From contig NC_058146.1 of NCBI RefSeq assembly GCF_011075055.1, positions 8,990,001 through 9,054,000 on the forward strand: 64,000 nucleotides of DNA, given 5' to 3'. This stretch comes from Mangifera indica (lineage: Eukaryota > Streptophyta > Magnoliopsida > Sapindales > Anacardiaceae). A model generated the notes under the pieces. It did no database searches, had not been told where the DNA came from, and worked only from the letters and a program-made list of their open reading frames with translations. Shown one piece after another: positions 9,985-22,099 of the stretch (within the stretch, counting starts at the first letter, position 1; every line of letters begins with the position of its first letter). The translations under genes and the position numbers were made by a program.

Positions 9985-12900
9985 GAAGTGGACAACTCTC
10001 GAGGAAAATCCACGCTCCGTGACAATGTCAAACACTCAATAAAATGTAACATAAAAATGTCACAATCATTGGAGCCTTCACCTTGCTGGGGGACACCCTT
10101 CTCTCAATGTAACAAGAGAAGATCTTGTCTTAGTGTATGCCTAAAAGTTGTCCAAAAATTTGTTGCCATTAAAAATATCAGTATGAATATCGTGTACGTT
10201 CGCATCCACCATTCGAAACACTCTATACTCCCTGACTATGATGCCTAAGAGTCATATATCGTAATCGATTAATCATAAAAATTTATAACTTTGCCTACCT
10301 AATGTGTGCAGTCAAAGTTTATAGGGATGAAAACCTATAAACAGTGAGAAATTAGAATGAACACATGTGTAGTTTGCAAATTAATTAAACGTAAATTATA
10401 ATGAAAATACTATTATACTATACCATATTGACCATTCTCATGGCTTGTAAAACAAACCTGAGGTATAATTTGCCTCAACCATCTTCGTGAAAAGCTCAAG
10501 AAACCAATATTGCCCTATCCGTGTAGTCTGCCAACTGATGAATGTCATCTCGATTTGTCCTACGAAACAGGTATGGGCAATTGTCCAACACTGTGAAATG
10601 ATTGCATGGTCATCATCCTGGTATTGACATAATATAGCCAAAAAAGAATCGACATGTTGAAATGGTATAAAAAACTTAAATTGTGTTAGTTATTAATGAA
10701 TATATAAAACTTTTAACCAAATTATATAACACACATAACTTACATCGTCAGTTAGCTACTGATAAAATTCCACCACAATCTACTATAAACTATCTTTTGA
10801 CTTCGATCTGATAAAGTAAACTTGATGCTCGTCAGATGCTATAGCTCTGTTGTATTATATGAGGAAAGATTGCTAACGCTTTGCAGCAGAGGATGGAATA
10901 GTCCTAAGTTGTTGTTTCGCCCTTACTTTGATTGGATTTGTGTATGAACCAACTGCAAGTACATACAACTGTTAAATCATTATTTCATCTTAAATAACAG
11001 TTATGAATTAATCAATTAATGTTACCTTATCCATACATATCGAAGGAGGTTTGACTAGAAAGTCCTCTATTGTAGCCAAGTCAATCATGCGTACCCTTTT
11101 GACGGACTACAAAATGATAATTTTGAAATTATCAGTAATCAGTATATATGAATATTTATATACTAATTATAATGGATATACCTCAACTTGGTTTGCATCA
11201 GAAACATCCTCTTATAGTCCTTCATCTATAAACTAATATCCATTGCTCGTTTGCTAAAGTTGGGGATATCAACAATTAATCACAACCGCTCACCCTGAAA
11301 AAAAAGATAAAACATTTTTAAATAAATATAATAATTAAAAATATAAATTGATCAATGACATTTTATCAAAAAATACACTACCTCTACAGTCAAAGAAGGC
11401 ATACGGGGAAAACTCTTGATCGATAACGCCTCGGGGACAGTACCCAAAACAAGTGAAAAAAAACAAAATGATAAATGATATTTCATATAAAATGTGATAA
11501 CTACAATAATGGTCATACATCATATGGGGGATTTGAAGCAACCGGAAGTCCGACCAAAACACCTTCATGAGCAGGACCTTATACGAATATGTAAAAGGAA
11601 TTAATTAATGCTAATTAATTAAAAAATAGAGTGATAACAATAAATGACATACCTCATATCGGAGAGGTGATGTAACCGAAGAGCCAACTGATACCTCTTT
11701 GTAGCGACTACCTTAGGGTAATAATAATAATAACTTGATCAGTGACATTTCCTATAAAATATAGACTAAATATAATAACATTTAACATTAACTATCTCTA
11801 ATAAATTAAACACAAACCTCATGTGGGTGATGGGATGGAATTGACTTATCAGTGGGGGAGGTCATCCCAACACAATTGTGTATACCTTGAAAAAAGTTAA
11901 AATAGATGTTAAAACAACAACAAAATATAATTTTTATATTTTATAAATGAGATGTGGCTTTATAACCTGGTCGACTGGAGCTCGACATATACGAATGATG
12001 ATTTCTTCCAAACAAGTCAAGCGATCCTTTAATCGAGTTATCTAAGAAGACATGTTGTCATATAATTAAGTCATCTATGAAGACACCTCATTGTAGAAAC
12101 AAGAAATCTCATGTAAAATCATAATGCCCTAGTACGCTAATACAATATCTACTGTGGGCCGAGTGGCTGATATAGATGGGGGACACTCTTGTGTGACAAG
12201 ATAGGTATCACGGTCCTCAACCCTAGAATCTGAACTACAAGAGGACATGAAGGCTACTCTATAATAGAGGGCTAAATACGCTCCTCAAGTGTTCCGAGAA
12301 TACTGACTGGTATATCTAAAAGTGGCATGATTGGAAAAACCCCATCTCCTATCGAGGGAGGCATCAAAGACAATGAAGAGGAATGCAGATTCGACATACC
12401 GGTGTACTCACAAATATTCAATGAATCAATTAACTCAATGATTAATGATTACATACCTAATCACCGATGAAAATAGTGCCCATATGACTTCAAGTAGGAA
12501 CGTCTCGTGTACGCCACCTAAACATCCGTAGAGACACATGGATATCAATCATATCAATCAATCATACAGGGTGTCTAGAGTCTCATATATCCAATACTAC
12601 AATATAACCATTAATGATTAAAATAAATCAATTCATAATTTTTTCAATTAATATATACAATCAATAAATATAAATTTACCTGAAATGCAAAAGAAAATTC
12701 TTAGAGGTCATATTTATGCATTTTAGGCATCCGTCCGAAGTAGATTATGTTACTTGCCTGCTACATCGACTCGTATGTCATCTGCCACACGACAACGCCC
12801 TAGGTATAAGAATTAAACCCATTCAAAAGATCAATGAACTGTAAGTATTTGGTAGATACTTTCTTTCATCAATCATTCCCTAATAATAGCATATGAAGGC

Positions 12901-13400
12901 AGTACAATAAGGGAATCTTGACGACATCAATATCGTCATCCCTCTTATAACCTAGCCAAAAAAACGTGCTTGATGTTGTGGTACTACATTTTTAAATAAC
13001 CCTAAAAATAGGTATCTCTGATCCTATGTCCGGATGAGTGGAGAATATCCGATGAAAGAGCAATAAGTTAGCTAAATGATAGCTTTGTCATTAAGGAAAA
13101 CTTGAATGGGTTGAATCTTACGTTAACCCTATTAACCTTAAACCACAACTCATCTTTGACAAAGGGCTGATATAGCTGTTGCAAAAGAAATACAAACACC
13201 AACACTTTAGAAAATTTGATATTCAGTAGATGAAGGAGATGCCTAAAACATGCCCTCTCAAATAGTCAAAGCTAATCAAGGGTCAGTGTTGACCTAATCT
13301 TGGATATGACAGTGCGATGTACATGGCATATAACCTCTGCCCGAAAGTGTCCTGACTCATCGGGAATTCGTAGCTCACTTTTGATACATTTCCTTTTATG
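9985..13400 (-). pseudogene. Ulp1-like cysteine protease / DUF1985 gene of a MULE
   Basis: A multi-exon-like remnant read right to left. DUF1985-type sequence occurs at about 12690-13170: DELWFKVNRVNVRFNPFKFS near 13090-13160, then a stretch around VVWQMTYESM and GRMPKMHKYDL near 12700-12800, and FRWRTRDVPT near 12500. A middle conserved block (ISQCWTIAHTCFVGQIEMTF, then SWQTTRIGQYWF) is open at 10438-10641. The C-terminal Ulp1/C48 catalytic segment at about 9985-10085 contains PQQGEGSNDCDIFMLHFIEC with the oxyanion Gln and nucleophile Cys (codon 10062-10064). The usual NDCG reads NDCD. The histidine and aspartate of the triad were not confidently located. Ulp1 enzymes remove SUMO; in plant transposons these genes are passengers of unknown role. 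Stops and frameshifts are common. It lies convergent to the MULE transposase and probably belongs to the same element. Confidence 0.75.
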
Positions 13401-13543
13401 AGAAGTATCCTACAAAAAATTTTGAACATTGGTAAGAATTTCATGAAAACAGATCCCTAAACAAATATGGAAATGAAAAATTAAAAAACATAGAAAGATA
13501 AAAAATAGAAGAACAATCAAAACAAAAATGAAAATTGAAATCT

Positions 13544-13975
13544 ACATGTTGAAATACTCTAAAATGTCAAAAATCAAAAAATTATTTAAAAATCTGAAAA
13601 TACAATCGATCTATCCTAAAATGGCAAAAATTGAAAAACAAAACTAAAATTCGAATTCTATACGTTGAAATACTATAGAATATCAACAATAAAAAAATCA
13701 TTCAAAAATCTAAAAATACGAGTGGATATATTCTAAAATTGACGAAATTCAAAAAAACAAAACTGAAATTCAAAAACTAAACATTGAAATACCCTAGAAT
13801 CAAAAAAACCAAAATATCGATAAGAAATTTCATCATTACATCTTAAAATGTGCCTAAAAAAGCACAAAAATGAAAAACTGAATATCAAATTCAAAAATTA
13901 CATATCGAAAAACCCTAAAATAGGAAAAATGGATATGAAATTTGAAAACTACACGTTGAAAAACCTAGATGTGAA
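13544..13975. repeat. Degenerate tandem array, about 117-bp period
   Basis: The phrase ACRYGTTGAAAWAC recurs at 13544, 13660, 13779, 13900 and 13951, giving periods of 116, 119, 121 and 51 bp. Units share the order (TTGAAATAC...CCTAAAAT..AAAAATTGAAAAACAAAACT). It sits just upstream of the Ulp1-type gene start, a position where MULE subterminal or promoter repeats would lie. Confidence 0.7.
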
Positions 13976-15489
13976 AAATATCAATTTACCCCCTTAAAAC
14001 ATTTCTACCACGAACAAGACCAATATTTTCCCTTGCCCTCTCAGTAATTTTCTAATCTCTTAAAGTCCCTGCAGATTAAAAAAAACAATTTTCCCCGAAC
14101 CCATGGTTCTCATGACATTAGCCCATGGTTTCATGCAAAATTTCAAAAAAATCCTTTGTGGACTACCCTTTTTTCCCCCAACTCCCTAGAATTTTGAAAA
14201 AGCTAACTCCCCCCCCCCCCAACCCATGGGCAATCTCTCCTACCTGTGGGAGAATTCATTCGGTTTATGGGATCCACTGTTCCACAAACTCGAGCATCAG
14301 TGATTCTAACCCAGTTTTCGACCCAAAAATCATCGTTTCTATCTCCAATTTCAACATAAATCAAATCTACATATCTTATAACAGAAAGCCCCTTAAGAAA
14401 TTTAGCCAAAAAAACAAAGAATCAAAGCATTTTATGCATTGTTCAAAATCAGAACCCTAAAATTTCAAACACCAAAATCTCCCTCAAATCTCAATAATCT
14501 TAACAATAAATTGATTCAAACAGCAATAGGGAAGATGTACTAACTTTCTCTGCCATTTTCGATCATTGAAAAACATGAAAATAGATAAAAATCACTTCAC
14601 CTGTGGAAGGCCCGTGGGATGCCCATGAGAGACGCAAATTTTTTTGAATTTGCACAGTGAAATCATGGGAAAATAATGGGGAAAATATGTAAAATTCTTG
14701 GTTTATATATAGGGACAATTTGGTCATTTCATAAAAAGGGGGCATTTTGCTTAATCCTAATTATTTTGGATAATTTTACTTAGATCCCCTTAATTTAAGG
14801 CATTTATATAATTCCCTGTGTTTTAAACTTGTCTTTCCTTAAAATTCAATGAATATGGAATTATTTTATACTTGTTTTTCTTATAATAATGAACATGAAA
14901 AAATTTTATTATTGCTTTTCCTAATGATGAATGATTTTGAAGCAAAGAAGATTTTATGATACAATGTTTGTTAAGAATTACATATTATGTTTGTTTTCAT
15001 TTAACGAGTTGATAACTCACTTCTGGCCTCCATCATTTTGTCAAATACATTTTATAGAATAGCTAAGAGGTATGAAATAAGATGAAATTAAGGCAAGTCG
15101 AAAGATTGAAGATTCTTGATATCTAGATTTTATTATTGATGAAATATGTAATTACAAATGATTAGTTATAAGACTTTGATTATTTTCAATTTATTTTTTT
15201 GGAATCATTATTTGAGAGGAATTTAAAAAATTTAATGATGCAAAAATAATTTTACTTTAGAATAGATTCATAAAAATTATTAGCATTTCAATTTGAATAT
15301 GTTCAGAACTTTGGGTGTTTCAAAGGCATTATTTGAGTGATATAATTCTTGATTATGATGGTTTGCATACATATACTTGAGTTTGTCCAAATTTAGGGTG
15401 TTTCAAAGGCATTCTTTTCAAGATGTTGTTGATGCTATTAATGTCATATTATTCTTAGACGTTGAGGCTATGATTGTATGCAACAATAA
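13976..15489. other. Gene-free region, possible MULE right end
   Basis: No coding domain. It includes a 12-C run (14209-14220). Around 14700-14830 there is sequence resembling MULE ends (GGGACAATTTGGTCATTTCA, then GGGGGCATTTTG), which would be the terminus on the Ulp1 side. The partner terminus is missing because the left side of the MULE is truncated, so this cannot be confirmed from the window. The phrase GGTGTTTCAAAGGCATT occurs twice, near 15313 and 15398. Confidence 0.3.
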
Positions 15490-15780
15490 CTAATCTTGGT
15501 TCTTTAAGAACATGAATTTTTGGATGCTAATAGATTTCCCATCCTTTAGAATAGTTTGGAGAGGGCATGGCTTATTTTTATCTATAAAGCCACTAAGATG
15601 ATATCCAAACAAAAGTGAGTTGAATTGAGCTTGCCAAGATAGGTAATTAGATGAGGTTAATATCAAAGCTAACTGAGTTGTTGTATGGATGGAGATAAGG
15701 TTGTTATTGTTAGAGTTTTGTTGTAGAGGAGTGGAAATGGTGGGCATAGTTGTATTGCCTTCAGAGGATTCTTCAACCAT
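15490..15780 (-). pseudogene. Ty1/copia gag N-terminal fragment
   Basis: An uninterrupted minus-strand frame of about 96 residues beginning MVEESSEGNTT at 15778-15780. The core LTSSNYLSWQAQFNSLLFGY, followed by LSGFID and KPCP, is the copia-type gag N-terminal domain (gag_3 family), the first part of the capsid precursor. Nothing recognisable follows downstream on the minus strand (left side), and no LTR or primer site was found directly upstream, so this is an isolated fragment. Its ATG matches the usual gag start, and the frame is unusually well preserved compared with neighbouring remnants. Confidence 0.75.
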
Positions 15781-17431
15781 TTAGCCATGGAGACTTACAA
15801 ATGTTGCATCCATTTATGTAAACATATTCCAAATAGGGATAGATTCGAGCTAAGCTCAAACAAAGACCAACTCAAGATTGAGCTTGGCTCGATCGATGCA
15901 TGAATATATAGAAACACCGAAGAAGAAGAGATGAGTTATCAAAAAAAAAAAAAGATGAGGGACTAAGACATTCAATTTGTGGAAGGAAAACAAGGTTGAA
16001 ACATGCAGAAAAAAAGATGTCAAAGGATTATCTGAGCCAAAAGAGAGATTGGGTGGAAAAGAGGGTAGTAGCATGTAAAACATCAAAAACATGGAAAACA
16101 CTAGCCAAATGCAAGAGGATGATATGGCACATGATGTGGACTTGTATGATGACATGAAATATGATGTTGTAGCCTATTCGATGACATGACATGATGATAT
16201 AGATGCACATGATGTTGTGGGAGCCATATAGAAAGTTTTATACATGCGAAATAAGGATTCCTAATCCAATTTAATTAATTAAATCTTTTATTAATTTTAG
16301 TTTTCCTAATATTTTTGGTGTCCTATTTTAATGTAGGGGATAAAGAGTATTTAGGATTTTATGGTTTAAAAATCTCAATTTTAATTAGGAGTTTGTTAAT
16401 ATTATTTCTTATAATCGTAAGTTCGTAGAATTTGGAATTAGCTAGTATTCCTAATTTTAGTTAAACTAATATTCTAGTTTAATAAGTTGTTTATTCTAGT
16501 AGAGTTAGAATTTATATTTTAATTAGGAGAGTTTTTAAGCTCAAATTATTGTAATTCTATCAATCAAATCATCAATTATCAATAAAATTCAATTTAATTT
16601 TTTTTTAAGAATTGTTTTGCAAATTGCATTGAATTCTTTTTTATCCCTTTGCATCTGTTCGCAAAACTCTTAAACTCAAGCCAAATTGGAGTTTCAATTT
16701 GAGTTTGAATCATTTGAATTGAGCATTGTGTCAAGCAAACCATCTCGAATCAAATCTAACTTGAAAGATTCCACATTAAACTTGAAAGTATATGTTATTC
16801 AATAGACTTCCTTTCAAATTCAGACATCTTCAATTCTTGCAATTTGTCTAAGATGAAAGAAATTATATATCAAGAGAACAAGAAGTGAAATGAACAAGGA
16901 CAACAATTCGATAAAACAAATTAAAGTGTGTGTGAAATCAATAAAACAAACAATCTCACATATAAACCGTAAACATAAATACCTAAAATAGGGTTAAGTT
17001 ATAAAACAAACAATCACACATATAAACAATCAATGTTATTTCAATATTTACTATTTTTCTCATTACAATAAATGTATAGGTTAATGAATTATTCTATCAC
17101 TTATAAAAAAGAATAATATATTTATGTACTAGATTCTTATTCCTACAAGAAATCTATTAGAATTTTTATTTCTAATAGAAATCCTAATATGGATTTTCAT
17201 GAATTAAATCTAATTCGTTTACAACTTAGAGGTATTGCTCCCACCTACTCATCAATGAGCAAGGCCTTGTCCACTAACCAACCAACATGGCATGTGTTCA
17301 TGCTACTTTATTGACGAAGTAGTTGCCAATTCCAACAATAAAAGTGTTTGGTAAAGATTTTTTAAAATTGTAATAAATTTTAAAAAATAATTCTAAAAAC
17401 TAATGGGATTGGCTTTTAAAATTGAGATTAT
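15781..17431. other. Gene-free region
   Basis: AT-rich with no supported gene. Two near-identical phrases (ATAAAACAAACAATC followed by CACATATAAAC) occur near 16938 and 16999. The segment 16480-16610, with TATCAATAAAATTC and a T-run, resembles the end of an LTR, but no partner was found. Confidence 0.4.
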
Positions 17432-17827
17432 TGTTGGAAATTTAAAAAAGCAACCAAATTTTGTAAATTGAAATACTATAAATCACATACCCAAATTTTA
17501 TACCCTCTTGTTCTAAATTGAATTTTTTCTGGAACACGTTTGGATTAATTATTTTTATAACACGATTTGTTTTTTGTATTGTATATACTTTCCTTTGTTT
17601 GGTGACTTCGTATTTTGGTTATTTGTAATTTTGTGTACAAAAAAGGAAGAAAATATTTTGCATTCTATAAATTTTGCCCAACTTTATCGAATGTAGCAGT
17701 TTTGGGACATTTTATATATGTCCAACTGTTAAGTAACTACCTCAAACTTAACTTGCTCTAATTGCCATCAAGGCAGTTTATGCAATTAGGTCAGGTTGAC
17801 TAGTCATAGGTAGACCCAAACCTAATA
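17432..17827 (-). repeat. Element G 3' LTR
   Basis: Matches 24195-24594 along its length, sharing blocks such as GAAAATATTTTGCATTCT and TTTTATATATG. It starts TGTTGGAAAT on the plus strand. Similarity ends at CCAAACCTAATA. Confidence 0.88.
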
Positions 17828-18891
17828 TCTCGCACTCAAACATGACTAGAGATCTAAATGAAATACTTAAACACTAAATTCACATACAACAATATATTTC
17901 ATACTTGCAAATGTGTCCTACAACATTATGAGTAAGTTGTATTTGGGAGTTTGTTAGTATACATTCGTTAGGAATAATATAGTCACTTCAAGCTAGAAAG
18001 ATAATAATTAATATTTAGTCTTGTTGTACCTTAGACTTATTTGGTAACACTAATCTCTACAATCCTTTAAAATAATTTTGTTATCTCACTATGTATACAT
18101 GACCAAGTCATACCTTACATATGGCTGACCAATAGATACATATAAAAGATAAATCTTTCTCTCTTGAAATTCTCAATTTAAAATTAGTTGTTTTTCTAGT
18201 CATGTTTCATATACCGCATCATACATAGTCATAGGTAACAAGCTAAAATAACAAAACACTAAGAGTAAATATTGAATAAAAATAAAAATCTAAGGGTACA
18301 ACATGAGGTAAGTCTTATAAAGTCTCACACAGTGAGAAATTAGAGATTCGTTCACCCACTATTTTTATTGGTTAACTTATGCATATATGGTAGGAAAACA
18401 TGTGTTATAGTGTATGTTTTTCACAAATGTCATATATCAACACTATACATATCTGAGTTCAGTCGCTACGCCTAATATCTAACTTAAGTTCTTAAATATC
18501 TTCAAACTTACAGTGATTTATTAAGAACTCAAATTTGTCATTTAAAGTTATTTGGATATAGGGAATCCAAAATGGTCATTGTTAAATATATCTATCTATG
18601 ACCTCATATTGACTAATCATCAAGACGACATTTCTATTTTAATAATTCTTTTTCTCAAAAAATATGTCTGATCTTTGCTCTTTCTCTCAGTACTAAAGGT
18701 GATTGCTTGTATGAACAAGCCAATCTATAACTTGTGTGATATTATAATCACATTGAGCTTTTAAACAAAATGATGTGTATATAGTGAAACACCAAGAATT
18801 CTAATATGCAAATTTAGAAATAAAATAACTTTGAATTCATGGTTTTCAATGTTGTGTCACTAATACATTATATTTGTTCAATGACTTATCA

Positions 18892-19425
18892 TTATAGTTT
18901 ATGCAATCTAAGAGATTTAACATGTGCAAGATATACATTTCTTGGAATAGGTTTGGTTAATGGATCAGTAACCATATGATGCTTAAAAATATATTTTACA
19001 CTTACTTTCCACTTTGAAATGATGTCTCTTACAAAATTGCATCTCCTATCAATATATTTGGTTCTACTATAAAATTTGGGATCTTTTATAAAAGCTATTA
19101 TAGCTTGATTATCATAGTGGACAACTACTAGTTGAATAATATCGTTCCTTATGCACAAATTCATAAAGAATCTCCTCAACCAAACAACTTCTTTTATAAT
19201 TACTAAACAGACTATAAACTCGGTCTTTATTATGGATAAGGTTATGCTTTTTAGTTTTTTAGTATTCCAAGATAAGACACCCTTTTGGAATAAGAATGCA
19301 TAATCAAAAGTGGATTTGTGTTGGTCTAAGTTACCTTCCCCATCAATATCTGAATAACCAACCAAACATAAATATGATCCGTGATAACACAAACAATAAT
19401 TCACAGTGTTTTTTAGATATCTCAA
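18892..19425 (-). pseudogene. Element G RNase H domain
   Basis: An open frame of 177 residues covering the copia tether and RNase H. It shows RYLKNTVNYCLCY, the first acidic motif VGYSDIDGEGN, KLKSITLSIIKTEFIV in place of the usual STAEAEYIA, VVHYDNQAIIAF (usually CDNQAA), YIDRRCNFVRD and the terminal TDPLTKPIPR. The enzyme would degrade the RNA strand of the RNA:DNA hybrid during reverse transcription. It is the best-preserved domain of the element. The frame is open, but the catalytic Glu context reads KTEF rather than EAEY. It continues from the RT remnant on its right. Confidence 0.85.
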
Positions 19426-20650
19426 TATTCTTTTGATAGTCTTCTAATGCTCTTTTCCAAGGTTAGATTGACATCAACTAACCAACCTGATAGTAAAACA
19501 AATATCTAGGTGCTATATACATCATAACATACATGAGCCTTCCAATTGCATTTGAATAAAGTACTAGGGATATTTCATTTCTTTCATCTTAAGTCATGGG
19601 ACACATTTCTTGGCTCAATAACTTGCCTTTTAACATAAGAGTATCAATGAGTTTGCAATTTGTTATATTGAATCATTCTAGAACCTTTAAAATACAATGT
19701 TCTTATGACAGACTTAAAAGTTTCTTTGAAATATCCTCTTTTATTTTAATTCCTAATATGTAATTTGTCTTACCCATATATTTTATGTCAAAATTCATAC
19801 ATAACTAACTCTTAATGGTTGTCATATATTCCAAATTCTTTCTAACTATTAAGACATCATCCATGTAAAGAGATAGAACTGCAAACTTATTATCACACGT
19901 CTTCACATAGACACAATGGTCTTATTCAATCATCTTGAAATCATAAGACATTATAGCCTTATGGAATTTTAAATAATGCTATCTATATGATTATTTAAGC
20001 CATATATTGATCATTGAAACTTGCACATTTTGTGTTCTTGACCTTTTACAACGAAACCTAAAGGTTGTTTCGTGTAGATTTCTTCATCAGGCTCTCTATT
20101 AAGGAAAGTTATCTTGACATCCATCTAATACAACTCTAGATTCAAATGTGCTACGATAACTAGAAGCAAACAAACTAAAGTAAATTTCATAACTTGTGAA
20201 AATCTTTCTTCGTAACCTATACCTTCTTGTTGAATATAACCTTTTGCCACAATGTGAGCTTTGTATTTATCCATTGAGTCATCAGCCTTATATTTGATTT
20301 TAAGAATTCACTTATTCCTAATGGGTTTTCGACCCAATGGTAAGTTAACAAAACTCTTGACTTTGTTTATTTCTATGGATTTTATATCTTTTTCCAATGC
20401 TTCTTGCCATTTTTTTTCTTATCATAGGATGATAGAACTTCTTTTATGTTTTTTGGTTCATCATCTTTAGGAGTGGTAATGTAAAACTTCATTTTCAATT
20501 TCAAAACATTACTTATGTACCTTTGGATGACCATTCTTACACAATTAAAGATCATTTTTCTCACTACTTAAAATTGGTTAGAGCTCAATCTCATCCTCTT
20601 ACTTGGCTAAAATGGATGAACTCATTGCTCCCAATGTCTAAAATAGGTAA
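19426..20650 (-). pseudogene. Element G reverse transcriptase domain
   Basis: Degenerate copia RT on the minus strand. The catalytic YMDD box is intact at 19856-19867 (LYMDDVLIV). Upstream in pol order, the phrase around TKPFGFVV with an EEIYTKQP-like block lies near 20040-20080, and the PLGRKPI..KWI-like opening near 20320-20350. Stops and frameshifts separate these blocks. RT copies the element RNA into DNA in the virus-like particle. Although the catalytic aspartates survive, the coding frame does not. Confidence 0.75.
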
Positions 20651-20699
20651 AGTTACTACCTCTTATGATTCAACTGATAGTTGTTAAGATTTATTTATT

Positions 20700-21830
20700 C
20701 CCCCTTTTTTTCTTCCATCTTATATAGATGAAAACCTTTATCAAAACCCTATCAAAAAAAAAAATCTTCTTTGAGTGTAACATCTCTATATTCAATTTCA
20801 GTTATTCTTTCATCAAAGTCTTCCCCAATGAACACATACCCTTTGGAATGTTTAGAGTATTTTATAAAGATACATTTCTTTACTTTTGGTGTCGATTTTC
20901 TAAACTTATAAGAAGAGTCATAGATAAGTGCAACTGACCTCTAAGGTTGCAGTTAATTTAAACCAAGTTTTTACCTATCCATAACTTATTGGGAATGGAA
21001 ACAATTGATTTAAAAGACACTCAATTAAGTATATAGGCAACAATTAATAATACATCATGCCAAAATTGTTTTGGTAGATTTGAATGTGCCATCATCCACC
21101 TAACCATTTCTAATAAGGCTTTGTTTCTCTTTTTTGCTACGTCATTTTGTTGTAGAGTTCTTGTAATTATTAATTATCTTACTATTTCTTTTTCATTACA
21201 TAATTGTTATAATTCTATAGAAAAATATTCATAATCTTGATCAGTTTTTAAGACTTTCATTATTTGTTTGACTAATTTTCAATATCATTTATATAGTGTC
21301 TAAAGCAATTTATTGCTCCTAACTTATAGGAGATCAAGTAGACACGACTATGTCGTATATAATCATCTATAAAAGTAATGAAATATGAGGCATTATGCCT
21401 TGCCTTAACATTCATATGGCCACAAATGTTTGAATGTATTTGTTGCGAATAAAGTTCAACTCTTATAGCTTTGTTAACCGATTTTCTCATAGTTTTTCTA
21501 GCTAAACAATGCTCATATACAAACAAGTCTATTTTTGTGATAAGTCCTAATGAACTTTCATTGGTTAATTTATTCATTCTTTCTTGGCCAATGTGCCCTA
21601 ATCTTGCATCTCATATATTTGCATCTATATCTATATTATTGGGAATCACAAATAATGAAAAACTATCATTATTATCATTATCATAATAAAAAGTGTTGAA
21701 CACCTTAAAACCATTTGAAAAATAACTAGATCCATAAAAAATAGTACCATAATAAACATTAACAAAATTCATAGAGAAATTTAAATTACATCCAAATTTG
21801 AGCAAAATAAGCACAAAGACCAAATTTTGT
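20700..21830 (-). pseudogene. Element G GAG-pre-integrase and integrase
   Basis: The frame 21272-21577 holds MNKLTNESSLGLITK, the CEPCLAGK-like VYEHCLARKTMRKS of the zinc-binding N-terminal domain, and the start of the integrase core (QQIHSNICGHMNVKARHNAS, then YFITFIDDYIRHSRVYLI). The first catalytic Asp (usually IHSDICGP) is Asn here, while the FIDD motif is kept. The rest of the core, to about 20900, is broken by stops. Integrase joins the cDNA ends to host DNA. Confidence 0.75.
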
Positions 21831-22099
21831 TAGAATATGAAATAGATAAAACTTCATGTAGGTATTAGGTTTAACCACCTCATAAAACTAATCTGCATGT
21901 GTCTATCCTTTTCACTTTAACTTTTGAATTGTTGCCTACATAAATCCATCTTGTCTCCTTAAGAGTTGAGAAAATTCCATAAAAGCTCTTATATCACAAG
22001 TTACATGGTCCTTAGCTTCTGAGTCTATAGTTTGTATAAGATAAGATTCAGTTAATAAGATAGTACTGGAAACATAGGTCAGGTCTCATAATTTGAGAT

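Noticed and set aside
14125..14460. 111-codon plus frame with a poly-Pro stretch
   Set aside because: The prolines come from a C12 run; an overlapping minus frame exists and neither shows a domain.
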